From: Bradyrhizobium septentrionale
GTDB lineage: Bacteria; Pseudomonadota; Alphaproteobacteria; Rhizobiales; Xanthobacteraceae
Length of the DNA: 64,000 bases
Direction of reading: 5' to 3'
NCBI RefSeq assembly: GCF_011516645.4
Contig: NZ_CP088285.1
Span: 9,194,501 to 9,258,500 of the forward strand
Part shown: positions 62,687 to 64,000 of the stretch, piece after piece
How the letters are laid out: each line of letters begins with the position of its first letter
How positions within the stretch are numbered: position 1 is the first letter of the stretch
The notes under the pieces: generated by a model
The model's database searches: none
Told to the model about the DNA's origin: nothing
What the model saw: the letters and a program-made list of their open reading frames with translations, nothing else
Made by a program: the position numbers and the translations under genes

Positions 62687-64000
62687 CTACACGACCTTGA
62701 CGCGACGCCTCCTGCGCCAGCGCCGGAACAACCCAACAAGCACGATCAGCACCGCACCGGTCGCGACTGCCTTCGCGGCAAACCGTCCGCCGGGACGATC
62801 GATCAATCGCGCGAGAAGCGAAACACCCTCGCCCTGACGCGGCAGGCGAAACGCGACCACGCTGTCGCCGACCGATGTGCCGGCTTCGGAATGGCCGCCG
62901 GCGCCGATGACGACATATTGCTCGCCCTTCCAGAGATAAGTCATCGGATTGGCGACGCCCGGCACCGGAAGCCGGCCGAGCCACAACAGCCGGCCCGATC
63001 TGGCATCGAACGCGCGCAGATAGGCATCCATCGCGCCGGTGAAGACCAGCCCGCCTGCGGTGATCGCGACGCCATTGACCAGCGGCGTGCCGGTATCGAG
63101 CGCGATGCCGAGCGGCGCGAGATCCTCGCTGGTGCCGACCGTCGAATGCCAAAGGATCTTGCCAGCCTTGAGATCGACCGCCACCGTCTCGCCCCACGGC
63201 GGCTTGTTGCACGGCGATCCAACCGCCGACTTCGCCAGCGCCCGCGACATCGCGAACGGCGCGCCCTCCTGCTGGCCGAAATCATGTCCGGGCGGCGGAT
63301 CGAAGCCCTTGGCCTGGTCGCGCGGGATCAATGTGATGATATGCGCCGCATGGCTGACATTGGCGTAGAGGACCTGGTTGACAGGATCGAACGCTGCGCT
63401 GCCCCAGTTCACACCGCCGCCGGTCATCGGATAGACGATCGTGCCTTGCGTCGACGGCGGCGTGTAAAGGCCCTCGTTGCGGGATTGGGCGAGCAGCTTC
63501 TCGCAGGCCGAGCTCCCGATGCCCGGCAGCAATCCGGCGACATCATCGGCCGTGATGCGTTGCGTCAGCAGCGGCGGCACGTGGGTCGGGAACGGCTGCG
63601 TCGGCGACAACTGCTCGCCGTCGGCGCCGTTCTGCGGCACCGCGCGCTCCTCGACCGGCCACACCGGCTTGCCGGTGTCGCGATCGAGCACGAACACAAA
63701 GCCCTGCTTGGTCGGCTGAATCACGACGTCGCGCATATCAGAACCGGTGTCGATCCGCGCCAATGTCGGCTGCGCCGGCAGGTCGTAGTCCCAGACGTCG
63801 TGATGCACGGTCTGGAATGCCCACACGAGCTCGCCGGTCTCGATCCGCAGCGCGACGACGGAATTGGCGTGCTTATCATTGCCGGGGCGCTTGCCGCCCC
63901 AGAAATCGGGACTGGGCGATGTCGTCGGCAGGAACACCAGGCCCCGCTCCTCGTCCACCGACATCGGCGCCCAGACATTGCTGTGACCGGCTTCGATCCC
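62687..64000 (-). CDS. PQQ-dependent membrane dehydrogenase, C-terminal part
   Basis: About 438 codons of a quinoprotein dehydrogenase (glucose/quinate-dehydrogenase-like) whose N-terminus is outside the window. Propeller W-motifs are visible, for example GELVWAFQTVHHDVWDYDLPAQP, TGKPVWPVEERAVP, YPMTGGGVNWGSAAFDP, AGKILWHSTVGTSEDLAPLGI and SGRLLWLGRLPVPGVANPMTYLWKGEQYVVIGAGGH. The C-terminus carries an extra hydrophobic helix AVATGAVLIVLVGLFRRW followed by an Arg-rich tail. Known membrane-bound glucose dehydrogenases have N-terminal helices instead, so the terminal anchor is unusual. The oxidised substrate is unknown. Confidence 0.9.
   Translation of the reverse strand, partial: GIEAGHSNVWAPMSVDEERGLVFLPTTSPSPDFWGGKRPGNDKHANSVVALRIETGELVWAFQTVHHDVWDYDLPAQPTLARIDTGSDMRDVVIQPTKQGFVFVLDRDTGKPVWPVEERAVPQNGADGEQLSPTQPFPTHVPPLLTQRITADDVAGLLPGIGSSACEKLLAQSRNEGLYTPPSTQGTIVYPMTGGGVNWGSAAFDPVNQVLYANVSHAAHIITLIPRDQAKGFDPPPGHDFGQQEGAPFAMSRALAKSAVGSPCNKPPWGETVAVDLKAGKILWHSTVGTSEDLAPLGIALDTGTPLVNGVAITAGGLVFTGAMDAYLRAFDARSGRLLWLGRLPVPGVANPMTYLWKGEQYVVIGAGGHSEAGTSVGDSVVAFRLPRQGEGVSLLARLIDRPGGRFAAKAVATGAVLIVLVGLFRRWRRRRRVKVV

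Overview
The window is GC-rich alphaproteobacterial chromosome, most likely Bradyrhizobium or a close relative. The reasons are a core gene set of that group (purL, purQ, purS, purC, a DUF1476 protein, icd, alaS, a riboswitch-led gcvTHP operon, recA with a GTTC-N7-GTTC SOS box), many ABC and tripartite (TctC-type) solute-binding proteins, and several dispersed palindromic repeat families that I recall from Bradyrhizobium genomes. No tRNA, rRNA or CRISPR array was recognised.

Layout. 1-14.2 kb: purine genes on the minus strand, with purL cut by the window edge. purL and purQ are about 10.5 kb apart, and the gap holds two thioesterase/phosphate-scavenging units (a secreted phosphatase converging on a lone pstS), a DMT exporter split by an intact IS66 element, a frameshifted TPR protein and a TctC-type binding protein. 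14.5-19 kb: a DUF1476 protein, a secreted protein, a Trp-rich small protein, a LysR regulator next to a start-less PEP-mutase-like gene, and a six-repeat propeller protein. 19-26.9 kb: a seven-gene minus-strand cluster (OsmC, acyl-CoA-dehydrogenase-like flavoprotein, two-domain sulfurtransferase, NrtA/CynA-type ABC transporter, cyanase) with a divergent TetR regulator. 27-33.5 kb: hypothetical proteins, an SDR, a branched-chain-type binding protein, a metallo-beta-lactamase-fold hydrolase, an Ig/autotransporter remnant and about 1 kb of repeats. 33.5-49.5 kb: mostly core genes, namely an RNA methyltransferase fused to a DUF559 domain, a hydrolase fused to a membrane domain, icd, a DUF3455 protein, a cyclic-nucleotide-gated K+ channel, alaS, gcvTHP, a thioesterase and recA.

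49.5-54.8 kb is a gene-poor island. It contains very small genes (26-63 codons), at least eight GC-rich terminator-like hairpins mostly facing the minus strand, and several pairs or triplets of diverged repeats, one of which conserves a hairpin. It ends in an IS3-family element. 54.9-64 kb holds small hypothetical proteins including a 43-aa lipoprotein, an amidase, a methyltransferase and TctC-type binding protein beside a frameshifted winged-helix/TPR regulator, a thioesterase, an HdeA-like protein and the C-terminal part of a PQQ-dependent dehydrogenase.

The most interesting signals are: the repeat-rich small-transcript island; the OsmC/flavoprotein/rhodanese/cyanase operon, whose gaps between transporter genes and cynS are each filled by a different repeat family; the SPOUT methyltransferase-DUF559 fusion with an altered nuclease motif; three unrelated genes that use a TAG at the edge of a palindromic repeat as stop codon; and a cluster of five GANTC sites in one divergent promoter region.
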